Source: Verrucomicrobiales bacterium (GTDB lineage Bacteria > Verrucomicrobiota > Verrucomicrobiae > Limisphaerales > UBA1100). From it: 20,175 nucleotides of DNA. Of the stretch, positions 8,359 through 14,232 are shown in pieces. Both the position numbers and the translations under genes were made by a program. The notes under the pieces were generated by a model. The model was not told where the DNA came from. It did no database searches and saw nothing but the letters and a program-made list of their open reading frames with translations. The stretch lies in assembly GCA_002721895.1 (NCBI GenBank), contig PBLV01000031.1, positions 1 to 20,175 on the forward strand, read 5' to 3'. How positions within the stretch are numbered: the first letter of the stretch is position 1; the number at the start of each line of letters is the position of its first letter.

Positions 8359-8365
8359 TTTAAAA

Positions 8366-8746
8366 TCAACGAAGCAGTCGCACTTGCACAGTGTAATCTG
8401 CGGCCTTGGTGTTCAGTGATGTGAACGTCACGGTTTGCTCGCCATATTCATCGAGTGTCACGATCCGGTTGGCTGTCTCGTCACCAGTGGAAAAGCCCTC
8501 GGCATCCTTGAAAACACAGCCCACCTGTACTTGGATGCGTTTTGCACGGCGGTTATGGAGATTGGCACGCACCTCCAGCCGTCCGTCCGCAAGCCGGGTC
8601 TCCTTGACCGCGGAGCAACGAACGGCACCGGCGGCCAAGCTGCCCAAAGCACGAAACTTCGCATTGCCGCCGCCGACAGCAGAACCGCCACCGACAGCAC
8701 AGGCCGCCGCAAATAAAACCAGAGGGAGAATCAGGATATTTTTCAT
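8366..8746 (-). CDS. YcfL-like (DUF1425) lipoprotein
   Basis: A 126-residue lipoprotein with signal MKNILILPLVLFAAAC (Cys16). After a Gly-rich spacer (AVGGGSAVGGGN) there is one small beta-rich domain: a conserved-looking RLEVRANLHNRRAKRIQVQV segment, CVFKDAEGF, then a strand ending TVTFTSLNTKAADYTVQVRL. This matches the layout and length of E. coli YcfL (about 125 residues). That protein is a periplasm-facing lipoprotein of unknown function encoded beside lpoB, and the LpoB-like gene here is in the same cluster. The start at 8746 lies 4 bp after the upstream stop (8751); an upstream in-frame TTG at 8764 is less likely because it would lengthen the signal peptide. No clear Shine-Dalgarno, so translational coupling is probable. 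Family assignment is from memory of the motif and context, not from a search. Confidence 0.75.
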   Translation of the reverse strand: MKNILILPLVLFAAACAVGGGSAVGGGNAKFRALGSLAAGAVRCSAVKETRLADGRLEVRANLHNRRAKRIQVQVGCVFKDAEGFSTGDETANRIVTLDEYGEQTVTFTSLNTKAADYTVQVRLLR

Positions 8747-8750
8747 GGAA

Positions 8751-9893
8751 TCATTGATCGGCAACCAGTACGACGGTGTCGCCGTCCGGTTTGATATTCA
8801 ATTTCAACCGGCGGCTGAAATTTGAGATTAGATTGTCGTTGGCATCGTGAAAATCGATGTCCACTTCCCGTTCGCCTGGCGGCAGCCGCAAGGTGGCGAA
8901 CGCGAGATGCTGGGGCAGGTTGTTCCATGTGCGCGTGTCGGCGCGCGGCTGGGTGGAACCTCCCACTGCCTTGGCGGTGAGGCTCGTGGCCACCAGCGCC
9001 AAGCCTGCCGTGCGGGTGCCCTCGGGTTGGGCCAAGACAACCCCTGGCAGAAAACTGATGTCCCCCACCAGATCAGCAGCATTCTTCACGCGCGCCTTAC
9101 GCGCCAACACCCAGTCAACCTGGCGCATGCCCCGCGTGGTGGCCTGAAAAGTGAGGTCATCCAGCGCGGGAGCAGCAAAGGTTCGGTCCGGCATACGGAT
9201 GACTGCGGACCGCGCCTGTGCATGGCCGGAAGCGTACACGATTTTTTCTCCAGTATCGCCGCCAGTTTTTTTCAACGGGCCAAATCCAAACTGGAATACA
9301 ACGATTACGTTGGCGCTGACATCGTAATCCGGCAGCTTCGTTCTCCCGGCGTTGATCCGGGCGCGGCGCAATTGTGCCCGGCCATCACCGCCGAGCTTGG
9401 CCGTAGCCAGTCCGTCCAGATAGTCCAATAGAATCCAGTCGCCGCGATGATCTGCCTCGGGTGCGCCGTCAAACAGTTGGGCGGTGCGGAAACATGCACG
9501 AGCGTTATCGGGCTCACCATCCTGCCAGTAAAGCAGGCCGCGATAAAACCAGCCCATGGCGCGCTCGAACGGCTCTCCATAAAACACCTTGACCTCCTCG
9601 GGCGCAAACAGGCTTTTCGCGCGCCGAGTGGAAGCACCGCCTGCCAGAACGGTTCCCACGGGCGGCAGGGCGAGGTCGAACAACTCACGGGCCTCCTTGT
9701 GACGGCCTTGTTTAAACGCAAGCAAGGCCACACGTAGCCGCCAGAGATTTTTGTCGCGGGCTGGAGCCTGGGCAATGAGGCGGCGGCCCTCGGCAACCAG
9801 GTCGCTGCTGTACTCCGGTGCCCGGTGAAGAGTCGGTGCCTTGCAGGCAGCCAACATCAACACCAGAACACAAATGACCCGGGCGGGATTCAT
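8751..9893 (-). CDS. TPR-like lipoprotein, probably COG3014 family
   Basis: A 380-residue lipoprotein with signal MNPARVICVLVLMLAAC (Cys17). Residues ~35-190 are helical and TPR-like: LWRLRVALLAFKQGRHKEAR, ERAMGWFYRGLLYWQDGEPD and LLDYLDGLATAKLGGDGRAQ, with a conserved-looking FYGEPFERAMGWFYRGL. The C-terminal half is beta-rich, with VIVVFQFGFGPLKKTG and a long stretch ending GEREVDIDFHDAND. This matches my memory of COG3014 proteins, which are encoded with LpoB-like and YcfL-like lipoproteins in several proteobacteria. Its molecular role is unknown. It lies 9 bp after the LpoB-like gene and 4 bp before the YcfL-like gene, and an AGGGG-type ribosome site precedes ATG 9893. A scaffold role for a lipoprotein complex is inferred from the TPR-like helices. 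Confidence 0.75.
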   Translation of the reverse strand: MNPARVICVLVLMLAACKAPTLHRAPEYSSDLVAEGRRLIAQAPARDKNLWRLRVALLAFKQGRHKEARELFDLALPPVGTVLAGGASTRRAKSLFAPEEVKVFYGEPFERAMGWFYRGLLYWQDGEPDNARACFRTAQLFDGAPEADHRGDWILLDYLDGLATAKLGGDGRAQLRRARINAGRTKLPDYDVSANVIVVFQFGFGPLKKTGGDTGEKIVYASGHAQARSAVIRMPDRTFAAPALDDLTFQATTRGMRQVDWVLARKARVKNAADLVGDISFLPGVVLAQPEGTRTAGLALVATSLTAKAVGGSTQPRADTRTWNNLPQHLAFATLRLPPGEREVDIDFHDANDNLISNFSRRLKLNIKPDGDTVVLVADQ

Positions 9894-9902
9894 GGGCAGC
9901 CC

Positions 9903-10520
9903 CTAACGGTAAGTCACGTCGTCACTGCCCTGCTTTTTGATCTCGTGAAAATCCTCCCACACGACATCGCTGGTCTGCGGGTCGAGCAATTGAAAGGTGT
10001 AAAGCACGTAGTCACTCGCGCCCGCCTTGCCACGGCTGGATATGCCCTTGAAGGTGCCTGTGAGAATAAAGTCCGCGCCCTTGAATTCATTTTGCTGCAC
10101 CTTCTCGCCACCTGTTACTTGGCCGCTTAGCTTGAGATTACGTTCCTTCTCCAGCGCATCGATGCGGTCGCGTGCCAGAAAGTTCAGTTGTCCACTGGCC
10201 TGCTTATTCAAGGCCACGCGAATACGCGTCAGGAAAATATCCTTGTCGATCGGAAACCGCGTGTCGTTGACGATAGGCTCAATGACAATGTTGGGCCGGC
10301 CTGCTGCATTGGCGACAGGCCCGGCTCCCAGAATGCCCCGCGCCATCTTGTCGGCAATTGTCACCAAGTCCTGTGACTCGATGCCAAGGCCGGCGACGAA
10401 ACCGCGTTCGTCCGCGCGCAGTTGGGTGACATTGACGCCGTGGGATGGATCGTTGATGCTGGCACAGCCCAACAGCATGGCCGCGCACAGCCCGAGGGCG
10501 GGGATGGGGGAAGTGTTCAT
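9903..10520 (-). CDS. lpoB: LpoB-like lipoprotein (penicillin-binding protein activator family)
   Basis: A 205-residue lipoprotein with signal MNTSPIPALGLCAAMLLGC (Cys19). After a short spacer (20-47) comes a single LpoB-type alpha/beta domain (~48-200): IADKMARGIL, NIVIEPIVNDTRFPIDKDIF, RIRVALNKQ, LNFLARDRIDALEKERNLKL, GADFILTGTFKGIS, YVLYTFQLLDPQTSDVVWED and EIKKQ. E. coli LpoB (213 residues) reaches from the outer membrane to stimulate the peptidoglycan synthase PBP1b. It has a long disordered linker that is nearly absent here, so reach or partner may differ. The Shine-Dalgarno AAGGAG (10529-10534) fixes the ATG. It heads the tight series LpoB-TPR-YcfL-lipoprotein-beta-helix. The gene symbol marks family resemblance; activation of a penicillin-binding protein is not shown. 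Confidence 0.8.
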   Translation of the reverse strand: MNTSPIPALGLCAAMLLGCASINDPSHGVNVTQLRADERGFVAGLGIESQDLVTIADKMARGILGAGPVANAAGRPNIVIEPIVNDTRFPIDKDIFLTRIRVALNKQASGQLNFLARDRIDALEKERNLKLSGQVTGGEKVQQNEFKGADFILTGTFKGISSRGKAGASDYVLYTFQLLDPQTSDVVWEDFHEIKKQGSDDVTYR

Positions 10521-10577
10521 ATTAAGCGCTCCTTGATGCGCCAGCCAACATAGCCGACGACCGGCCTTTTTTCAACC

Positions 10578-11114
10578 CTAACGGCCAAAAATATGGTTGG
10601 CTTTGTGCTGGGGTGTCTCCGCCGGCTGCGGTGTCTGCAAGCCGGGCAGTGGCGGCACATTGGCCCCAGGCACAGCCACACCGCCCTGCACGGGCAAACC
10701 CGTCACTGGATCAATCACCGGTACTGGCAAACTCGGGGGAGGCTCCGCCGGCGACTGGGGAACGCCCGCCGGTGCGATTACTGGTGGCAATACGCCCGGC
10801 TGTTGCACGGGCTGTTGGCGCGCAGCCTCCCGTTTTTGAGCCCGGCGATCCAAAACCTGGCCAATCACCAACCCCACCGCACTTCCCAGCGCAGCACCCT
10901 GGGCCGCCTTGTTGCTGTTACCGCCAATGATGCCACCAATGGCCGCCCCCACGACTGTAGCCGTGGGAGTATAAATTGGAGCACCCACCTGCTGGGGCGC
11001 CGGCCCGGCCGCCGGCAAAACCGGAATGTTGAAGCGGCCGATCGGCCCAAAAAGCTGCGCCTGCGCCAGGGGCACCGACAGCACGGCCAAGATCAAAACA
11101 ACGAGGCGTTTCAT
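10578..11114 (-). CDS. Exported glycine-zipper protein 1
   Basis: 178 residues from ATG 11114 (alternatives 11123 and 11165 would only extend the signal). Signal peptide MKRLVVLILAVLSVPLAQA with cleavage before QLFGPIG. A glycine-zipper helix pair follows at about 50-95 (VVGAAIGGIIGG, then AAQGAALGSAVGLVIGQVLD), as in 17-kDa antigen, YMGG and OmpA-like zipper proteins that insert in or pack against membranes. The rest is Pro-rich and low complexity, with PVIDPVTGLPVQG, and ends in HIFGR. Function unknown; outer-membrane association is inferred. It is a paralogue of the gene at 11556-12203. The linker segment also matches the lipoprotein at 7539-8348. The LpoB-like gene starts 57 bp downstream, so joint transcription is possible. 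Confidence 0.8.
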   Translation of the reverse strand: MKRLVVLILAVLSVPLAQAQLFGPIGRFNIPVLPAAGPAPQQVGAPIYTPTATVVGAAIGGIIGGNSNKAAQGAALGSAVGLVIGQVLDRRAQKREAARQQPVQQPGVLPPVIAPAGVPQSPAEPPPSLPVPVIDPVTGLPVQGGVAVPGANVPPLPGLQTPQPAETPQHKANHIFGR

Positions 11115-11302
11115 GGTTATCATACTACAACAAATTCGTGATAATATCCAGCCCAAACACAGCACAGCTCATGCCACCAACAAAACCCCATTGGAAAATC
11201 ACGTTTTTTTGAAACGAAAATCGGTACGAATGAATCCCGAGAACTTCCGCTCTAAAGCCGCATTGAAAAAATGCCGATCAAGATATACCCATGTGGATCT
11301 CC
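11115..11302. promoter_or_regulatory. Divergent intergenic region, probable two-way promoter
   Basis: 188 bp without a gene separate the start of glycine-zipper protein 1 (leftward) and the small lipoprotein (rightward). It is more AT-rich than the flanks and holds a small inverted repeat, CGTTTTTTTGAAACG, at about 11202-11216. Promoters for both directions must lie here or nearby, but I cannot fix -35/-10 boxes with confidence. Confidence 0.4.
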
Positions 11303-11626
11303 ATGAAACGATTGTCCATGCCTGCCATCGCGGTTTCACTCCTCTCGCTGGCGACTGGATGCTTCTCCTCGAGTTCGGGAGAAGCAGACTTAACCAAGGA
11401 GTTTGACAAGATCATCGCCACATTACAGCCGGTGCAAGCGTATGAAGATGCCAAGGTTTGGAGAGAGGAACGCAAACAGGCAGAGGAAGACTGGGCAATC
11501 CATGAGAAACGCATGACGGAGTTGATGGCCGCCATCGAGAAAGGCATCGAGGAAATCAAGGGGCCGGATAACAGCGACGACAACGGCAGCTCGCCTCCCC
11601 CACCTGATGACCCGCCGTGCCCATGA
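11303..11626 (+). CDS. Small helical lipoprotein with acidic Pro-rich tail
   Basis: 107 residues from ATG 11303; an in-frame ATG at 11291 only adds MWIS. Signal MKRLSMPAIAVSLLSLATGC with good lipobox LATGC (Cys20). The mature part is highly charged and helical (about 27-85: LTKEFDKIIATLQ, DAKVWREERKQAEEDWAIHE, KRMTELMAAIEKGIEEIK), possibly a coiled coil. It ends in a short tail, PDNSDDNGSSPPPPDDPPCP. Length and shape recall small Lpp-like lipoproteins, but no homology is claimed. It is the only plus-strand gene inside the envelope island. Its last 71 bases overlap the frameshift-extended 3' end of the convergent glycine-zipper gene. Confidence 0.7.
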   Translation: MKRLSMPAIAVSLLSLATGCFSSSSGEADLTKEFDKIIATLQPVQAYEDAKVWREERKQAEEDWAIHEKRMTELMAAIEKGIEEIKGPDNSDDNGSSPPPPDDPPCP

Positions 11627-12203
11627 ACTCCCCGACCAGCCCTAACGCCCCACGATGTAAGGGCCCCACGATGTAAGGCTGTCTCCCAAACATCGCTGTT
11701 GCCGGCCAGCTCGCTGGAATGCGCGGCGGCGTAATCACCATCACCGACCCATACATAGACGGATACCCGGCGTATGGACTGAGCGGACCATGCATTGGCG
11801 TCCTGCCGGATCGCCGTTCAGACTGGCGATCCAACACCTGCCCGAGAAACAGCCCCGCAGCCGCTCCAATGGCCGCACCCTGAGTCGTTTTGCCTCCTTC
11901 CTTTTGCCCCAAGTAACCGCCAATCACACCCCCCAAGATTGTCGCAGGCAGCGTATAGTTGGTCGGCTCTGGTCTCATCGCCGACATCATCGGGTAAATT
12001 GGCTGTGGTCCGTAAATCGGCATTGGCCCCTGCACGGGAGGCTGAACGAAAACTAGGCTGCGAGGTTGCGGAAGCTTGGCCATTTGACCTCCCAAGGCCG
12101 TGCCGACACTGGACGTTTGAACAACACCCCCGGGGCCAAAAATTTGAGCGGACAGTGAGAACGCGGCGGCAACCGCAAACAGAAAAAGAACGCGCCTCTT
12201 CAT
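11556..12203 (-). CDS. Exported glycine-zipper protein 2, with frameshifted, extended C-terminus
   Basis: 215 residues from ATG 12203. Signal MKRRVLFLFAVAAAFSLSA, then QIFGPGG, like the QLFGPIG of paralogue 1. The middle is rich in Pro, Tyr and Met (MPIYGPQPIYPMMSAM). The glycine zipper (ATILGGVIGGYLGQ, TTQGAAIGAAAGLFLGQVLD) aligns closely with paralogue 1. The last ~30 residues (from PLHRGALGLVG to CRCRRCYPAP) look non-native. They arise because a 16-bp tandem duplication (11647-11678) changes the frame. Without it the protein would read QPYIVGR and stop at 11642-11644, much like paralogue 1, which ends HIFGR and stop. The extension runs antisense through the end of the lipoprotein gene. The product may still work, since the zipper is intact. 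Role unknown; probably outer-membrane associated. Confidence 0.75.
   Translation of the reverse strand: MKRRVLFLFAVAAAFSLSAQIFGPGGVVQTSSVGTALGGQMAKLPQPRSLVFVQPPVQGPMPIYGPQPIYPMMSAMRPEPTNYTLPATILGGVIGGYLGQKEGGKTTQGAAIGAAAGLFLGQVLDRQSERRSGRTPMHGPLSPYAGYPSMYGSVMVITPPRIPASWPATAMFGRQPYIVGPLHRGALGLVGEFMGTAGHQVGEASCRCRRCYPAP
11647..11678. repeat. 16-bp perfect tandem duplication near the 3' end of glycine-zipper gene 2
   Basis: GCCCCACGATGTAAGG occurs twice head to tail (11647-11662 and 11663-11678). Because 16 is not a multiple of three, the second copy shifts the minus-strand frame and bypasses the TAG at 11642-11644. Removing one copy restores a short C-terminus that resembles the paralogue. Confidence 0.95.
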
Positions 12204-12240
12204 GTCCACGAGCCTAGCACCCGTCCGCCGACTGGCAATG

Positions 12241-12267
12241 GAAAAAATGTGTGTACGTACATTTTTC
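12241..12267. promoter_or_regulatory. Operator-like palindrome between divergent genes
   Basis: A perfect 10-bp palindrome TGTACGTACA (12252-12261) lies inside a wider imperfect dyad, GAAAAAATGT (12241-12250) facing ACATTTTTC (12259-12267). It lies in the 129-bp gap between glycine-zipper gene 2 (leftward, ATG 12203) and hisF (rightward, ATG 12333), so it could serve either promoter. No regulator can be named. Confidence 0.4.
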
Positions 12268-12332
12268 ATGGAGTACCTTGAGTTTTGGCTCGTGCCGGGC
12301 GAGGCGGGTCGCTACCCTCCCGCCCACTCGAG

Positions 12333-13109
12333 ATGTTGGCAAAACGCGTCATCCCATGCTTGGACGTACACGGCGGCCAAGTCACCCGTGGTGTGCAGTT
12401 TGGCAAAGCGGAAGCAGGAGAATTGCGCAACGTGGGTGATCCCGTCGAGCTGGCCCTGCGCTACAACGAGCAGGGCGCGGATGAGATGGTCTTCTTCGAC
12501 ATCACCGCCAGCGCGCATGAACGCCGAACCATCGTGGATGTCATTGAGCGCGCTGGAGACCAGTGTTTCATGCCCCTTACAGTTGGCGGAGGCATTCGGA
12601 CGGTTGAAGACATTGGTACCATGCTGAAAGCCGGTGCTGACAAGGTGAGTATCAACTCCGCCGCCATTGCCACGCCGAAACTCATCCAGGAAGGTGCGGA
12701 AAAGTTCGGCGCACAATGCATCGTAGTGAGCATCGACGCCAAGCGTACCGCTCTGGAGGAATGGCGTGTTTTCACCCACGGCGGCCGGCGAGAAGCGGGG
12801 CTCGACGCCGTGGAATGGGCCAAGGAGGCAGTCGCCCTCGGCGCGGGAGAGATTGTTTTAAACAGTATCGACGCCGACGGCACCAAGGCCGGTTACGACA
12901 TTGAGATCACACGCCGCATCAGCGAAAGCGTCGGCGTCCCGGTTGTGGCCAGCGGTGGCGCGGGCAATCTCGAGCACATGGTGACTGTCCTGAAAGACGG
13001 CCTCGCCGACGCCGTCCTTGCCGCCAGCATTTTCCATTTCGGCGAATACACCGTAGGGCAGGTAAAAGAGTGCCTGGCAAAAGCGAACATTCCCGTGCGT
13101 ATGCTCTAA
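12333..13109 (+). CDS. hisF: Imidazole glycerol phosphate synthase, cyclase subunit HisF
   Basis: 258 residues, the usual family length, counted from ATG 12333; an upstream in-frame ATG at 12285 would add 16 atypical residues. HisF is a (beta/alpha)8 barrel. With the glutaminase HisH it converts PRFAR and ammonia into imidazole glycerol phosphate and AICAR, in histidine and purine metabolism in the cytoplasm. Visible: [15 protein letters not shown] with catalytic Asp11, FFDITAS (55-60), LTVGGGIR (82-89), the phosphate-binding region [10 protein letters not shown] (102-111), VVSIDAK with the second catalytic Asp (Asp135), [28 protein letters not shown] and [12 protein letters not shown]. HisH and other his genes are not next to it, so the pathway genes are dispersed in this genome. 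Confidence 0.97.
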   Translation: MLAKRVIPCLDVHGGQVTRGVQFGKAEAGELRNVGDPVELALRYNEQGADEMVFFDITASAHERRTIVDVIERAGDQCFMPLTVGGGIRTVEDIGTMLKAGADKVSINSAAIATPKLIQEGAEKFGAQCIVVSIDAKRTALEEWRVFTHGGRREAGLDAVEWAKEAVALGAGEIVLNSIDADGTKAGYDIEITRRISESVGVPVVASGGAGNLEHMVTVLKDGLADAVLAASIFHFGEYTVGQVKECLAKANIPVRML

Positions 13110-13143
13110 CAGTTCCCACGCCTCGCCGATAACGAAAATAACC

Positions 13144-13174
13144 CTGTGCTCTCTGTACCTCTGCGGTTAAATTC
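13144..13174. repeat. Single arm related to palindrome A
   Basis: The sequence starting CTGTGCTCTCTGTACCTC and ending GCGGTTAAATTC aligns with the right arm and flank of palindrome A (4190-4220, ending TGTGGTGAATTC), with about five substitutions and one inserted base. The facing arm is absent. It lies just before the esterase ATG (13180), inside the 70-bp gap after hisF. It is probably a decayed or half copy of the family. Confidence 0.7.
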
Positions 13175-13179
13175 GCCGC

Positions 13180-14133
13180 ATGCGAACCCCCCTTTTGCTG
13201 GCGGCGTTGTGTGCCGCCATCCTCACCGGCTGCCAATCGAGCAACGCTGTTCAGGTTTACATCCTCGCCGGCCAATCGAACATGGAAGGGCAGGGCGTGG
13301 TGGACCTCGATCATCCGCGCCATTACAACGGCGGCAAGGGCATCCTCAAGAACGTTATGGCCAAGCCGGAGAACGGTGCGCGCTACGCCCATCTCAAGGA
13401 CGCCAACGGCTCGTGGTCCGTGCGCGATGATGTGTTTGTGCGTTTCCGCAACCGCAGCGGCGTGCTCGCCGGGGGGCTGTCCATCGGCTTTACCGGCTAC
13501 GGCACGCCGACTGGCCGCCATCACATTGGGCCCGAGCTGCAGATCGGCCATCAGCTCGGCGACGCCACCGAGCAGCCCGTGTTGCTTATTAAGACCGCGT
13601 GGGGCGGCAAAAGTTTGTACAAGGACTTCCGCCCGCCCAGCGCTGGTGGAGAGACCGGCGAGTTTTATCATAAAATGCTCACCGAAGTGCAGGAGGCGCT
13701 GGACAACCTCGACACGGAGTTTCCCGCGCTCGCCGGTCGGCCCGTGAAGATCGCCGGCTTCATTTGGTTCCAAGGCTGGAACGACATGTATAACGACGAA
13801 GCCCGCGAGCAGTACGAGGACAATCTCGTGCACCTCATCACCGACGTGCGTGCGAAGTACAATCAACCGCGATTGCCGGTCGTCATCGGCGAACTCGGCA
13901 ACGGCGGCCCACAAGCTGGCAAAAACATGCTCGCCATCCGCGCCGCCCAAAAAGCTGCCGCCGCACGTGAGGAGTTGGGCGGCAACGTTACTTTCGTTCC
14001 CACTACCGCTTTTGCCCGCCCGAAGGAAAACTCCCCAAACGTCGGCCACGGTCACCACTGGTTCGGCAATGCGGAGAGTTATTTTTTGATCGGGGATGCA
14101 TTGGGTGAAGCGATGGTGAAGTTGAAGAAATGA
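13180..14133 (+). CDS. SGNH-type sialate O-acetylesterase-like (SASA/DUF303) lipoprotein
   Basis: 317 residues. Signal MRTPLLLAALCAAILTGC, lipobox LTGC, Cys18. The nucleophile block is VYILAGQSNMEGQG (Ser33 in GQSNM), a hallmark of the SASA/DUF303 carbohydrate esterase group (sialate O-acetylesterase and CE6-like). Other expected blocks: IGPELQIGHQLGD (117-128), LLIKTAWGGKSL (135-146), GFIWFQGWNDMY (193-204, matching the usual WYQGE block with Gln but Trp-Asn in place of Glu) and NVGHGHHWFGNAE with the likely catalytic His near 290-293. The family removes O-acetyl groups from sialic acids or plant polysaccharides such as acetyl-xylan; the substrate here is not known. Lipid anchoring suggests surface or periplasmic glycan processing. 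It stands between a single palindrome arm and palindrome C, so it is probably transcribed alone. Confidence 0.85.
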   Translation: MRTPLLLAALCAAILTGCQSSNAVQVYILAGQSNMEGQGVVDLDHPRHYNGGKGILKNVMAKPENGARYAHLKDANGSWSVRDDVFVRFRNRSGVLAGGLSIGFTGYGTPTGRHHIGPELQIGHQLGDATEQPVLLIKTAWGGKSLYKDFRPPSAGGETGEFYHKMLTEVQEALDNLDTEFPALAGRPVKIAGFIWFQGWNDMYNDEAREQYEDNLVHLITDVRAKYNQPRLPVVIGELGNGGPQAGKNMLAIRAAQKAAAAREELGGNVTFVPTTAFARPKENSPNVGHGHHWFGNAESYFLIGDALGEAMVKLKK

Positions 14134-14134
14134 A

Positions 14135-14218
14135 GGTAGGGCGCGCTGTCCTCAGCGCGCCGGTGAAATAATTCTAATCCTTTCCAAACCACGGCGCGCT
14201 GGGACAGCGCGCCCTACC
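14135..14218. repeat. Palindrome C: nested GGCGCGCTG inverted repeat
   Basis: Left arm 14135-14162 (GGTAGGGCGCGCTGTCC, then TCAGCGCGCCG) and right arm 14192-14218 are reverse complements except for one extra T in the left arm. A 29-nt AT-rich spacer lies between. Each arm is itself a hairpin (GGCGCGCTG pairs with CAGCGCGCC around a 3-4-nt loop), so the element can fold as two small stems or one long one. It begins one base after the esterase stop and ends 14 bases before the aldehyde dehydrogenase ATG. It is a different repeat type from A and B. Confidence 0.9.
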
Positions 14219-14232
14219 CGAAACGGTAATTT

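Noticed and set aside
6378..8363. Open frame of 661 codons on the plus strand
   Set aside because: It runs antisense through the beta-helix gene, palindrome B and part of the lipoprotein gene, all of which have better evidence. The HAEAQRRG-like stretch in it is only palindrome B read as protein.
10553..10572. Plus-strand terminator-like GCCG-ACGAC-CGGC followed by six T
   Set aside because: The stem is only four base pairs and no plus-strand gene ends there; both flanking genes are read from the other strand.
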